64,000 nt of DNA from Miscanthus floridulus. Lineage: Eukaryota; Streptophyta; Magnoliopsida; Poales; Poaceae. The stretch covers positions 16,594,502-16,658,501 of the forward strand of contig NC_089591.1 of NCBI RefSeq assembly GCF_019320115.1. The letters run 5' to 3'. A program made the translations under genes and the position numbers. The notes under the pieces were generated by a model, which saw only the letters and a program-made list of their open reading frames with translations, searched no databases and had not been told where the DNA came from. This document shows positions 1 to 10,208 of the stretch, in pieces; the first letter of the stretch is position 1; each line of letters starts with the position of its first letter.

Positions 1-545
1 TCAACTAATGTTCGCATTTAGTAATTTTGGTATAATGGTCAAACTAGACAAGATGTTCCATTTGATCAACGTAGACTGATTAACCTAAGCCCATGCTTAA
101 ATTAAAGAGTCTATGGAAGCATGATCGACCATTAATCATACTCCAAACCAAATAATACTTCTTACATAACATCAGAGGATAACTAAGATTTATTTAGAGA
201 TGAAAGGTAAACTCTTAAGTGGATTCTTTGTTTTATTATATATATGGTTTGCAAAAATTTATGTTATTTATTTCAATTAGTGTCTATACATAGCAATTTT
301 GGTTCAATGATTAAATTAAATATCCAATCAAGGTGGGCTAAGTAACCTAAGCACCATGCTTAATTTAAGAAGCCTATGAAAGTATGATCACGCATCAACC
401 ATACTTCAAACCAAAACATGCTTTGTGTAAACATGATAAGATAATTATGCTTTAACAATAGAAGTAATTCAAAGGCAAATCTTTATAAGTTTTTGATCTT
501 ATTAATGTATTAATTAGGAATTCTAAGTTCCTTGCATAATTGTAA
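1..545. repeat. Direct tandem repeat, two diverged copies of about 272 bp
   Basis: Two copies lie head to tail, the first starting at the window edge and the second at about 273. Shared landmarks recur 272 bp apart: 'aattttggt' near 22 and 294, 'taacctaag' then 'catgctta' near 80 and 345, and 'catacttc/catactcc aaacca' in both. The copies are clearly diverged with small indels. There is no coding capacity. The repeat sits downstream (minus sense) of the Athila-like gag-protease remains, so it probably belongs to that element's 3' non-coding part. The array may continue beyond the window. Confidence 0.7.
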
Positions 546-589
546 AAGATAGCTACCAATTTACCTTTGGCAAGGGCTCACCTTTTGAA

Positions 590-1698
590 GTCCCATGAGT
601 AGGACTCTTCTCGTTCATTTCTTGCTTGTTGATGGAGATACATCCGATCCCGGAGAAGTGGATGTGGAGGGTTGGTCTTTATTTGGCCTCCACACCATCT
701 TGTTTGTTCTTGGTGGTGTGATTGTGGCCTTCAGAGCTTCTTCTTTGGGTTTTCACACTGGCTTATTCTTCTTTGGTGGTGTGGGAACGGCTTTTGGGAT
801 CTTTTCTTTTGCCATCTATTTAACTTTTTTCTGCTCTGGCTTCTTTTTTATTTATTTGTTCTTTTTCACAGGCCTTTTCACCATTTGAGGTTGGATATGG
901 ACCTCCCTTAGGCCTTGTGGGTTTGGCCTATATTTGATATAGATCATGGAGCATTGCTCCTTCCTAGACCAAAATGTGAATTTTTCTTCGTTACCATGGA
1001 TATTGAAGTAGATTTCTCCAGCTCCAACATCAATTTGAGCTCCTGCGGTGCTCAAGAAGGGTCATCCAAGGATGAGGGTCGATTCTTTAGCAACCTCCAT
1101 GTCGAGCACCACAAAGTCAAGAGGGATGTAGCAATCCCGGATTTTTACCGGAATGTCTTCGGCTATCCCTGCCGGGTAGCGAACCGTTGAATTGGCAAGC
1201 TGGAGCATCATTGGTGTTGGTGTTAGTTGTGTGAGGTTCAGCTTGTCGAAGACGGCCTTAGGCATAATGCTTATGCTAGCCCCAAGGTCGCATAAGGCTT
1301 GGTTGAAATATTGGATCCTGATGGAACATGAGATTGTGGGGCACCCAGAATCCTTCTTTTTAGGAAAGTCGAGTATAGCAGCGCTACACTCTTTTGTTAG
1401 CTTGATGACCTCCATGGATGGTAGTGATCGCTTGTTGCTGATGATGTCCTTGATGTACTTGGCATAGGAAGGTACATGTAAGACGTCCATCAGGGGGACG
1501 CTTACATGTATCTTCTCGATCATCTCAACAAAACGAGCGAATTAATCATTCACGACTTGCTTGCGGTTCTTTGTGGGAAACGGCAGGTAGCTAGTGTCGA
1601 TAATATCCTTTGGTGCCATCTCCTGTTCTTGTTCTTTTTCTTTTTCTATCATTGAAGCTTTAGCCTCTTGGTGCTGTTTTGCTTTTCCTATAGAATGG
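590..1698 (-). pseudogene. Athila-like gag C-terminus and retropepsin-like domain (3' half of interrupted gag)
   Basis: The longest open piece (1062-1523) contains a retropepsin-like core, CDLGASISIMP, then LQLANSTVRYPAGIAED and VVLDMEVA, ending STLILG. This is the order seen in plant Athila/Tat gag-protease proteins. In that family the first residues are normally an aspartate followed by GAS, so the catalytic DLGAS is visible. The upstream piece (1542-1698) holds a Glu/Lys-rich linker and the PKDIIDTSYLPFP block. The downstream piece (852-1055) continues the fold and then becomes Lys/Pro-rich. Stops at about 1524-1541, 1056-1061 and 852 break the frame, so it is dead. The 5' half of the same gag continues at 6507, across the nested insertion. 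No reverse transcriptase follows before the window edge. Confidence 0.8.
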
Positions 1699-1728
1699 CA
1701 TCGCGCATATGTTGTGCCCCACATGATA
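1699..1728 (-). repeat. Truncated 3' LTR remnant of the Reina-like element
   Basis: About 30 bp matching the beginning of the 5' LTR with several substitutions: gcgcatatgttgtgcccca here against acgcatacgctgtgcccca at the 5' LTR. It directly follows the polypurine tract, as an LTR start should. Outer-element sequence resumes at once after it, so about 370 bp of the expected LTR is absent. Confidence 0.7.
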
Positions 1729-1745
1729 TCTCTCCCCTCCTCGTG
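1729..1745 (-). other. Polypurine tract of the Reina-like element
   Basis: On the minus strand the sequence reads GAGGAGGGGAGAGA directly before the LTR start. This is the expected plus-strand priming site of an LTR retrotransposon and fixes the element's orientation. Confidence 0.7.
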
Positions 1746-3362
1746 AAGCAGCTCGTCCTCGAGCTAGAAGAGTGGGAACCACTCTCGGAAGGTATCGTGG
1801 TCCTCCCAAGTTGCAGACTCCGGTGGTTCGCCATGCCAATGGACAAGCAACTGGCGTACTCCACGCGCCAGGCGGGCATGCTCCACCCGAGCAGGCTCCG
1901 GGGTCACTGCTCCATGGTGGATGGGCGGCAAGGCTGGTGTAGTCGACGGAGGCGTGCCGATGAACTTCTTCAAGATGCTGACATGAAAAACATCGTGGAT
2001 GCGCGCCTACGGAGGGAGAGCCAGGCAAACCGCAACGTCGTTAATCAACTCCTCAACGCGAAACGGCCCAACGTAGCATGGCTTCAGCTTGCCCGTGGTA
2101 GCTTGCGGCAGGGAAGACATGGTGCGCTGATGAAGTCGAAGCAGCGCCCACTTGCCCACTTGGTAGGACACTTGGCGATGGCGACGGTCGTAGTGGCGCT
2201 TATGCACCTATTGCGCCTGCTCCAAGTGGTAGTGGACATCGGCGAGGAAGGTGGCGCGCTCCTCCAAGTCGCACGCTAGAGCAGCCACCCGAGTTTCCCT
2301 AGGCTCGTATGAGCGGAGGGTGGGCGGGTCACGGCCGTAGACCACGCGAAACGGCGTCTCCCGGAGTGAAGTCTGGTAGGCCGTGTTGTACATGTACTCA
2401 GTCTAGGGAAGCCACCGCAGCCACTGTCGAGGTCGATCACCTGTGAAACACTTGAGGTACATGACGATGACGCGGTTAGCGGACTCTGTCTGGCTGTCCA
2501 ACTGGGGGTGGAAGGCGGACGACATGTGCAGCTTGGTGCCCATAAGCCGCAACAACTCACGCCAAAACAGCGATGTGAACATCGGGTCGTGGTCGGAGAC
2601 GATGGACTACGGCATGCCGTGCAGGTGCACAATGTCGGTGAAGAACGCCTAGGCCATGGTCTCGGCGGTGTATGGGTGCACCAGGGGGATGAAGTGGCAG
2701 TATTTGCTGAAGCGGTCGACGACAGAGAGGATCACCGATTTACCATTTACCCAAGGCAAAGCTTCCACGAAATCGAGGCCAATGTCGGCCCAGACCGTGG
2801 TGGGAACTGGCAGCGGTAAGCGGAGGCCGGCGGGGTGGAGGTGCTCCGTCTTGTACCGCTGGCAAGTGAGGCATTCCCGCATAAAGTCCTGCACACACCG
2901 ACGCATATTGGGAAAGTGAAAGTCACGGCGAAGTCAATGCAGCGTGCACTGGACCCCCTCGTGACCGTCGTCGTGGATGGCAGCCATGATCTCCTACAAT
3001 AGCGGTGACGACGGCGGTATGTACAGCCGGCCCTCAAAGGTGACGAGGCCATCTGTGATCGCCCACGGTGCAGTCCGGGTGTCGGCGGTGAGCTTGTCGT
3101 GCACAGCCACCAGGGCTAGGTCCGTGGCTTGTGCATGGCAGAGACGACTAATGAAGTCGAACCAGGGCCCAGAGACCGCTAGGACCATGCCCACCGCCGC
3201 ATCCTTGGTGTCCCACCGGGATAGAGCGTCAGCCACCATGTTCGTCGTGCCGGCCTTGTACTCCACTGTGAAGTCAAAGCCCAATAGCTTGCCGACCCAA
3301 TGATGTTGCGGGATCGTGGTGAGGCGCTGGTCGAGGAGGTACTTGAGGCTGTAGTGGTCCAT
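1746..3362 (-). pseudogene. Reina-like RNase H end, integrase and chromodomain-like tail (degenerate)
   Basis: The RNase H end (2994-3362) shows DHYSLKYLLDQR and MVADALSRWD. The integrase zinc-binding part shows CLTCQRYK (about 2865) and the core shows WADIGLDFVEALP and VDRFSKYCHFIP (2649-2906). Further parts read MYNTAYQTSLRETPFRVVYG (2208-2393) and KPCYVGPFRVEE (about 2010-2100). The C-terminus ends HWHGEPPESATWEDHDTF (about 1775-1850), typical of the chromodomain-like tail of plant chromoviruses. At least seven in-frame stops are visible (for example at 2993, 2648, 2405, 2207 and 2006), mostly at tryptophan or glutamine positions, so it is non-functional. Confidence 0.85.
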
Positions 3363-3383
3363 CTTGATGCAGAAGCGATGCCC

Positions 3384-4568
3384 CTAGAGGTACGGTCGCC
3401 AGTGGCGGACGGCGAGGACGAGGCCGATCAGCTCCCGCTTGTAAGCGGCCAGCGAGCGATGGCGGGGAGCCACTGGCCGACTGAAGAAAGCGATCGGGTG
3501 GCCCTCCTGGATGAGCACCGCCCCGAAGCCATATGTGGATGCATCATACTCCACGATGAAGGGCTTGGTGAAGTCTGAAAGCGCCAGCACCGGCGCTGAG
3601 GTCACAGCCCCTTTGAGGGCAAGGAATGCTGCTGCGGCGTCGTCGTTCCAAGAGAATCCTTCCTTCTTTAGGAGCGCGGTGAGGGGAGCAGCGATGGAGC
3701 CAAAGTTGTGGATGAACTTCCTATAGTAGCCTGCAAGGCCCAGGAAGCCACGCACCACGCGCGTCGAGCGAGGCTGTGGCCACTCATGGATGGCTTGGAC
3801 CTTGGCAGGGTCCATGGCCACGCCGGACACCGAGATGATGTGGCCAAGGTAGCTGACGGAGTCGACGCCGAACGAGCACTTGGACCTCTTGACAAAGAGG
3901 TAGTGTTGGCATAGGAGGGATAGGACGATGCGAAGATGACGTAGATGGTCAGCCCAGCTCCCGCTGTAAATCAGGATGTCATCGAAGAAGATGAGGACGA
4001 ACTGACGGAGGTGGGCGCGCAGCACGTCGTTCATGAGCGCCTGGAACATCGCCGGGGCATTGCACAGCCCGAACGGCATCACCAGGAACTCGTATAGGCC
4101 ATCATGGGTGCGGAACGCCATTTTGTGAATGTCCCCTGGCCGCATCCGCACCTGATGGTACCCCGACCACAGGTCAAGCTTGGTGAAGAAGCGCGCCCCG
4201 TGGAGCTCATCAAGAAGCTCGTCGACGATGGGAATGGGGAACGCATCTTTGATGGTGAGGGCATTCAAGGCGTGGTAGTCGACGCAGAAGCGCCAGGAAC
4301 CATCCGCCTTCTTGATGAGGAGGACCGGTGATGAGAACGCGGAGTCATTGCAGCAGATGATGCCCTGCTGGAGCATAGCGGAGCATTGGTGCTCTAGCTC
4401 GTCCTTGTGCATCGCCGGGTACCGGTACGGGTGGACGGCCACTGGCCCCGCGTCCGACTTGAGGGTGATGCTATGGTCATGGCCGCGGGGTGGTGGTAGT
4501 CCCTTGGGCTCGGTGAAAATGTCCACGAACGTGGCCAGCAGCTCATTGAGGAGCGGCGCACTGGCCAT
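3384..4568 (-). pseudogene. Reina-like reverse transcriptase and RNase H (longest intact piece, 394 aa)
   Basis: An uninterrupted frame covers the RT palm and start of RNase H. It contains SPVLLIKKADGSWRFCVDY (about residues 79-97), KLDLWSGYHQVRM, VMPFGLCNAPAMFQ and the catalytic FFDDILIYS (about 190-203), where the usual YxDD is FFDD. Then come GFLGLAGYYRKFI and RNase H VEYDASTYGFGAVL with the catalytic aspartate at about 342. A stop at 3381-3383 cuts RNase H before its second half. In life the enzyme would copy the element's RNA into DNA within virus-like particles; here it lacks a start context and downstream domains. Confidence 0.9.
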
Positions 4569-4580
4569 GGTGGAGTGGAG

Positions 4581-5039
4581 CTACGACGCGGCGGCGATCG
4601 GCATGCTGGTCCAGTGTACGATGCGCCCATTGAGCTGAAGCGCCATGGAGGGGGCAGCGAAGTCCCAGACCACTGGCCTAAGGGTGGCCAACCACTGAGT
4701 ACCGAGCACCACATCAAAACCTGCAAGTGGCATGACAAATAGATCAATGTTGAAGGAGGTGCCGGCGATGGTGACTGGGGCTGTGCGGATAACCCTAGGG
4801 CATGCGACCTGCTCGCCATTGGCCACGATGGCGGTGAGCCGAGGTCGGGGCTCCACCCGAAGGCTCATGCGGTCCGCTGCCCCAGCGGAGATGAAGTTGT
4901 GGGTCGAGCCGCTGTCGAGGAGGGCGACGAGTGAGGCGGCACCCACGGCGATAGCGAGCTGCATCGTGCCGTCGTAGGCCACGCCGGCGACCGCATGCAG
5001 GGAGAAGACGGGGGCCTCCAGGTCCCCGGTCTCGGCCAC
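4581..5039 (-). pseudogene. Reina-like retropepsin (aspartic protease)
   Basis: A 152-codon frame contains the catalytic LLDSGSTHNFIS near residue 41 and the later FDVVLGTQWLATL. These are the two signatures of plant chromovirus proteases that process gag-pol. It lies between the gag zinc knuckle and RT, as expected. The frame is open but joins broken neighbours. Confidence 0.85.
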
Positions 5040-5043
5040 AGCG

Positions 5044-5994
5044 TCCCCCCGTCATCGTCGATCTCCACGCCCTCGAGGAAGAAGATGCGCTTGCAGAACC
5101 TATTATGGCCACGAGAATACTTTTCATTACAGTTAAAGCAGAGCCCTTAGCGACGCCGCTCTGCCATCTCCTCCTGGGTGAGACACCGCTGATTACCCTT
5201 GCCACGGCCCTGCTGGGCAGCCGCTGGGGGGGAAGTGCCAATAGGGGCGGCTGCGCTGGTAGCGCGGGCCTTGCTGCTGCCACGGGGATGACACCGCGCT
5301 GGGGAGCCCGAGCCGGGGGAGGCAGCGGCCGGTAGGCCTCCATTAGCTCCACTTGTCTTGCCAAACTCATGGCTGCCACGAGGGACTCCGGGTTGTGGAT
5401 GTGGACGGCATGGTTGAGCGGCGGCAGGAGTCCACCGGTGAAGAGCTGAACGCGCTGCGCCTCGTCCAGACGGCCCGCTCGAGGCAGGAGGGCCTAGAAG
5501 CGGTTGGCGTACTCCTCCACGGTCCTGGTATGCCGGCACTCCGTGAGCTCAAACAATAGTGCAGAGCACAAGGGAGGACTGAACCATAGGCTCAGGCGAT
5601 CTTTGAAGTTGGCCCACGATGGCGCGCCTTCGTCCTCCATGAGTTGGTCATACCAGAGTTGCGCGACGTCGTCCAAGTGATACGAGGCCATCCGGACGTG
5701 CTCCTCCGCCATAGTATGGTGCTGTCGGAAGTATGCCTCGCATTTGTTGAGGAAGAGCATCGGGTCGGTCGTGCCGTCAAAGCGGGGAAAATCCCACCTC
5801 TTGGGCTTGGGCGGAAGATCGATGTCGTGTGTGCCGTCGTGGTGACCGCCCGCGTGGCTGTCCCCTGAGGGCACCGACTTTGCCTTCAGGGCCGCCATCT
5901 CCGCTTGCATGGCGGACATGTCCGTGGTGATGGCCTGCAGCATCTTCATGATGTCGGCAAGGGTTGGCTCTGCCATGGCTAGAGGCGGAGACAC
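5044..5994 (-). pseudogene. Reina-like gag with zinc knuckle
   Basis: The start near 5994 gives a protein with a short helical N-terminus (MKMLQAITTDMSAMQAEMA) and then the gag core: FPRFDGTTDPMLFLNKCE, LDDVAQLWYDQL and FKDRLSLWF. The frame shifts or stops near 5494 (RF then stop in a position where family members continue). It resumes with EYANRF-type and MSLARQVELMEAY blocks (5330-5379). A zinc knuckle CFNCNEKYSRGH...C is seen at about 5095-5140 just after an in-frame TAA. Gag would form the particle and bind RNA. The stops make this copy dead. Confidence 0.8.
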
Positions 5995-6071
5995 GATGGA
6001 TTGGGGAGATGGTGGTCAGTGGTGGGTTTTGGCGGTGTCGGAGGAAGAGGCGCGGGTGGACGAGGATCGTC

Positions 6072-6089
6072 TAGTCACTAGTACCAGGT
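6072..6089 (-). other. Primer binding site of the Reina-like element (degenerate)
   Basis: Immediately inside the 5' LTR the minus strand reads CCTGGTACTAGTGACTAG, a decayed version of the TGGTATCAGAGC-type site for initiator tRNA-Met used by most chromoviruses. Identification rests mainly on position. Confidence 0.5.
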
Positions 6090-6489
6090 TGTTAAGGGCG
6101 TACTGATCCCGGGTAGCAGGCCCTCAACTACGGAGCTCATAGCCTCTGGCCAAGTCTTCCAGGATAGAGGTTATACCCCTCACAGCCGCCTGGGCTTAAG
6201 CACGATAGAGAGAGAGAGGAAGGAGATAGGTAATTGATCTTGCTTAATTTCCAATAGTCCGAGTACAATGCATATAAGGGCCAATCGGCCAACTAATTTT
6301 GGAAACAAACCCCCCTAATTTTGTGGCCTGATCTCCTCCTAGCCACTAGGATTGGCCCTGCCATCTGTGTTCGCGATAGATGCGGCAACTGCGTCGCGCG
6401 CGCGCCCCTCGCTCTCCGCAGCCCACTCGGCTGCCCTACGGACGTCGCGCGCCTGGCGGCGTCACGCATACGCTGTGCCCCACATGACA
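6090..6489 (-). repeat. 5' LTR of the Reina-like element (400 bp)
   Basis: Read on the minus strand it begins TGTCATGTGGGG and ends CTTAACA just before the primer site, giving canonical TG...CA ends. A TATA-like TTATATGC lies near 6269-6277 on the minus strand, between GGCC-rich sequence and the presumed start region. Its first 30 bases (plus 6460-6489) recur at 1699-1728, which identifies the other, truncated LTR. Confidence 0.75.
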
Positions 6490-6506
6490 CTTTTCCTACA
6501 GAATGG

Positions 6507-7906
6507 TTAGGATTCAATGGATCACGAGTGGTCTTACCACCCCTCGTGGTCACCGCTTTTACATTTTCACAAGAATTTTTAGGTTGAGCAGGAATCTTTC
6601 CATTACTATCAACAGGAATTACAGCAGCTATTTGTGCTAATTGTGTTTCTATCATTTTATTAAAGCTCAATTGATTTTTAACTGCATAAGTTAAATCTTT
6701 GATTTGAGAATTTATATTTTCAAGAATTTTATCATTAGTTGTAAGCTTTTTAGTCAAACTCAAATTTATTTTTGCTTGGCCTAGTACCAAGTCTTTCAAA
6801 GAAGGTTGCTTCGAATTGTAATTGGAATTGTAGTTCGAATTACCTTGCTAGCGGGATTGGTTATTCCACCCGTTATTGGCGAAACCCGTTATTAATGAAG
6901 GTAGCTTCTTCATGGATTTTGGGGCAATCATTCCCTAAATAGCCAGCGTTCCCACAGACTTCACACATCATGTGTGAGTCCATGGCCTAGATGGTGCCCA
7001 TCATGGCATCTTTCTCTTGGGCCCGTTCCTCCAGTCTTTTCATAAAAAGATCTATTTTTGCGGAAAGCATGTCCATCTTCTTCATGGTATGCATTCCTTT
7101 TTGTGTTTTCCTTTCCTCCCCCAGCTTTGATTTGACACCATTTTATTGATGAGAGCCATGGCTCCATCAATGGTGAGGGAAAAGAAGGCACCGCCAGCAG
7201 CAGCATCGAGGTGGCCCCTAGACATGGGTATTAATCCATCATAAAAATTTTAGAGCACTAATCAGTTTTCAATCCCATGGTGCAGGCATGCTTGGATGTA
7301 CTCCTGCAGCCTCTCCCACGCCTCAGGAATGGTTTCCATGGAGCTTTGCTGGAAGATGGAAATTCATCCCCTCAGGGCATTGGTTTTGCCCATGGGGAAG
7401 AACTTAGCGAGGAACGCCGCAGAACATTTGTCCCATGACTTGACATCTTCCTTTTCCTTATAAAACCATTGCTTTGCCCTCACTGAGAGGGAGAAGGGAA
7501 ACAAGTGGAGCCTAATGCTCTTAGGTATGACATCCTTGATGATGATCATGTCACATGACTTGAGGAAGTGTTGGAGATGTGCATTTACGTCCTCGCTTGG
7601 AAAACCATGGAATTGGTTTGCCTGCACCATCGTGATGAGGCCGATGCGGAGCTCGAAGTTCCCATCATCGATGTTGATAGCTGGCCCAACAGGCATGTTC
7701 GCAACAGTGGGGGTGGAGTAGTCATGGAGGGTCTTAGCCATGATTGGAGTAGCAGATGGTGCGGGGGTGACTAGTTTGACTATTGGTGGAGTGGCAGAAG
7801 AAGAAGCGGCATGGGACCGTTTCTTCCTTAGGAGTGCCTCTAGATTTTCGATGTAGTTTTCTGGCAGTTTGTAACCGGTCATACACTATCCTGTTTTCAT
7901 CCACAA
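6507..7906 (-). pseudogene. Athila-like gag, 5' half (interrupted by the Reina-like insertion)
   Basis: The N-terminal frame (7364-7882) ends with the gag core: FELRIGLITMVQANQFHGF, AHLQHFLKSCDM, IRLHLFPFSLSVRAKQWF and WDKCSAAFLAKFFP. Downstream, a QACLHHGIENW-type block and a zinc knuckle CEVCGNAGYLGNDC (about 6910-6955) can be read, where the usual knuckle histidine is tyrosine. The part up to the insertion (6507-6799) has repeated Lys/Asn-rich helices, then TTRGGKTTRDP. Several stops and a frameshift break it. This layout is typical of plant Athila gag. Confidence 0.8.
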
Positions 7907-8004
7907 CAGGAGAAAACAAGCAAAGTTAGCCTGCATAAACAATGGCTACCTTACATGCATATTATCATGAACATGTCCTACTAAATTCTTTAATCAATAT
8001 GCCT

Positions 8005-8094
8005 TCCCCGGCAATGGTGCTAGAAATGGTTGTTGGCATTTCTAAATGCAATCACCAAGTATGGAGTTAGAATCCATCCCCGGCAAGGGCGCTA
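8005..8094 (-). other. Duplicated tRNA-Asp-type primer binding site of the Athila-like element
   Basis: Two copies of the plus-strand motif tccccggcaaNggNgcta lie 72 bp apart (8005-8022 and 8077-8094). Each is followed by gaaatgNttgttggNatttct. Read on the minus strand they resemble TGGCGCCGTTGCCGGGGA, the tRNA-Asp-type site used by many grass Athila and Tat elements. The second copy abuts the putative LTR end (TG at 8099). The differences are mostly G-to-A or C-to-T. Confidence 0.7.
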
Positions 8095-8098
8095 GAAA

Positions 8099-8900
8099 TG
8101 CTTGTTGGTATTTCTTAGCATTATCACTAATCATTAGTAATGCCACTAAGTAATAGTCTTGATAGTTCCTTAACAAATTTAGATATTTATCTGTAAGCGC
8201 ACGGAGCTATCATTGTAGTATTTCACCCAGAAGTATTTAGGGTATCGTAATTTATATTTTTTCCAAAGGAAGGCATTTGATTAAGAGTCTAGTATGGATA
8301 TGAACTTGAATAATAATGCTTGCAAGTACACCAATGTTTATAGTAGTGGTAAAACACAGTGATTTCAAGATAGTGGACATACACTTGGCATTCCTCAAAA
8401 GATAAAATAAAGATTAGTTTCATAATCTAAGTCGAGCAGGCAATGGTCTAGTATAGTCATACAAAGATTAGTTAATGATCATACAAGTTACATAATTAGT
8501 CTTAGGGCTAAGTGTGAAGCAGGCCGGGAGGCCAGCGAGTACTAGTCTGCCAGCAACCGCATGTGACAATTCAGACTCCTACACCCTAGTCGAACGTGGG
8601 GGATTACAAGGGACGGATACGGCTGTCACCACCAGCTGCCTACCCCTCAACCATGGAAAGAGACAATGCATTCACATGTCTCTCCATACCTAAGCACTAT
8701 GCTTGCATATACAAAAACTACCCAAATCCCCCCATTTGCCCCATTTGCATTGATTTGATAGGCGCTCCCTTACTCCTTTGCACAAATCAGCATCGGAAAG
8801 CGCCTTTTGATAAATTATTCCATGCATTTTGTGTTTGTGACCCACAAAATAATGTTCTCTAAATGCATATGGAACTTGGTTAGTAGTAAATACATAAGTG
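8099..8900 (-). repeat. Probable 5' LTR of the Athila-like element (right edge not resolved)
   Basis: Sequence upstream of the primer site in the minus sense should be the 5' LTR. It starts with TG at 8099 and contains the ctgtaagcgcacggagctat...tttcaccca block (about 8190-8230), a common signature at the 3' end of grass Athila LTRs. I could not fix the outer edge. It must lie before about 8,960, where Tat integrase coding begins. No protein-coding signal was found inside. Confidence 0.5.
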
Positions 8901-8959
8901 ATCAAGATTGCTTATTTTTTCCTCTTTTTGTGTCTTAATTGGTAGTCGGATTTGATCGG

Positions 8960-10208
8960 TAAAGACCGCCAACAATGTCATCGCAAGTAAGGATTGGAGA
9001 TCACCCATATTTGCCTACCTCAATGGAACCTATGAGCCGCATAGCAAGCATGAGATAGATAGAATGAATTCTAGGACGAAACAATACTCCATCATAGCAG
9101 GAGAGCTATACAAGAGCGAAATAGTCGCACCAATGCTAAAGTGCATAAGCAGAGAGCAAGGAATCAAATTGCTAAGTGAAATGCATGATGGAATGTGTGG
9201 ATCTCATAGGGGACCACACAAAATAGCTCACAGGGCGATGAGACAATGATTCTAATGGCCGACAGCAGCAGAAGATGCAAAAGAGTTGGTCCGTAGTTGC
9301 AAAAATTGCCAGATGTTCGCCAAAAAGCAGAGAGCTCTAGCTAACCCAACCACGTCAATCATTCTGACATGGCCTTTGTAGAGGTGGGGAGTCGACATTG
9401 TGGGGCCATTACCGACAGCGCCCAGCAACTTACATTTTGTAGCAGTAGCTTTAAGAGTATTTCACCAAGTGGATTGAGGCCAAGGCACTGGCGAAAATCA
9501 CTTTAGGTACCTTAATCAGTTTCATGTGGCAAAGGATCATCTGTCGTTTTGGGGTCCTGTCCTACATCACGATCGACAATGGAAAGCAGTTCGATTGCAT
9601 GGAGTTCAAAAATTTTTGCAACGAGTTGGGGATCAAACTAGCATTCACCTTAGTGAACCACCTAGAGAGCAACGAAGTAGTCGAAAGGGCAAATGGCTTG
9701 ATTTTTAGTGTAGTATAAAAAGCAGTATTCGACTTCCTAAAAGGAAAATGGGCCTAGGAATTGGTCACTTTCGTCTGGGGTCACAACATCTCGTGCACTC
9801 GAACAACCGGGTTCACCCCTTTTCACCTGTTGTACGGCAAAGAGGCATCACGCCAGACGAGCTCAAGCTAGGGTCTTTCACACCCAAATTGTAGCAACCA
9901 CTTCAATACAGCGATACATGGTGCTCGAAGTGGCAGAAAATGCCAGGTTACATGCGGTGACAAACCTTGACAAATATCATCAAGAAATGAAGACCTAGAG
10001 AGACAAGAAAATTCTGCAAAAAAACATCAATCCAGGTGACATGGTGCTGATACGTCACCCTGACAAGCAGGGCAAGCTACAATCCTAGTGGTATAGGCCA
10101 TTCGTGGTGGCGAACATGGTTAAGCCAAGAGCTTATAGGCTACTCAACGAAGGAGTCAAAACAAGCCACACATGGAATGCGGACAACTTGCGTCGCTTCT
10201 ATCCATAG
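8960..10208 (+). pseudogene. Tat-B integrase, degenerate
   Basis: The start of the fragment reads DWRSPIFAYLNGTYEP (about 8992). It is followed by the HHCC zinc region: EMHDGMCGSHRGPHKIA (about 9180) and CKNCQMFAKKQ (about 9300). The core shows WGVDIVGPLPTAPSNLHF, then YITIDNGKQFDCMEFKNFC and EVVERANGL. The C-terminal part ends HTWNADNLRRFYP, followed by a stop near 10208, the usual end of Tat pol. At least four stops and frame changes (for example near 9249, 9380, 9460 and 9718) make it a pseudogene. No RT is present upstream. Confidence 0.8.

Larger units (their letters stand above)
1699..6489 (-). mobile_element. Nested Reina-like Ty3/gypsy chromovirus, degenerate, with truncated 3' LTR
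   Basis: A compact 4.8-kb element reads on the minus strand: 400-bp 5' LTR, primer site, gag with zinc knuckle, protease, RT, RNase H, integrase, chromodomain-like tail, polypurine tract, then only about 30 bp of 3' LTR. Small size, short LTR and the integrase tail point to the Reina clade of chromoviruses (inference from family knowledge). It is inserted in the gag of the Athila-like element. The flanks carry a 17-bp imperfect duplication, cttttcctayagaatgg, at 1682-1698 and 6490-6506, instead of the usual 5-bp target duplication. Many in-frame stops show that it is old. Confidence 0.8.

Noticed and set aside
1668..2279. 203-aa plus-strand ORF
   Set aside because: Shadow of the GC-rich Reina-like integrase on the minus strand, which has clear family motifs; no domain on the plus strand.
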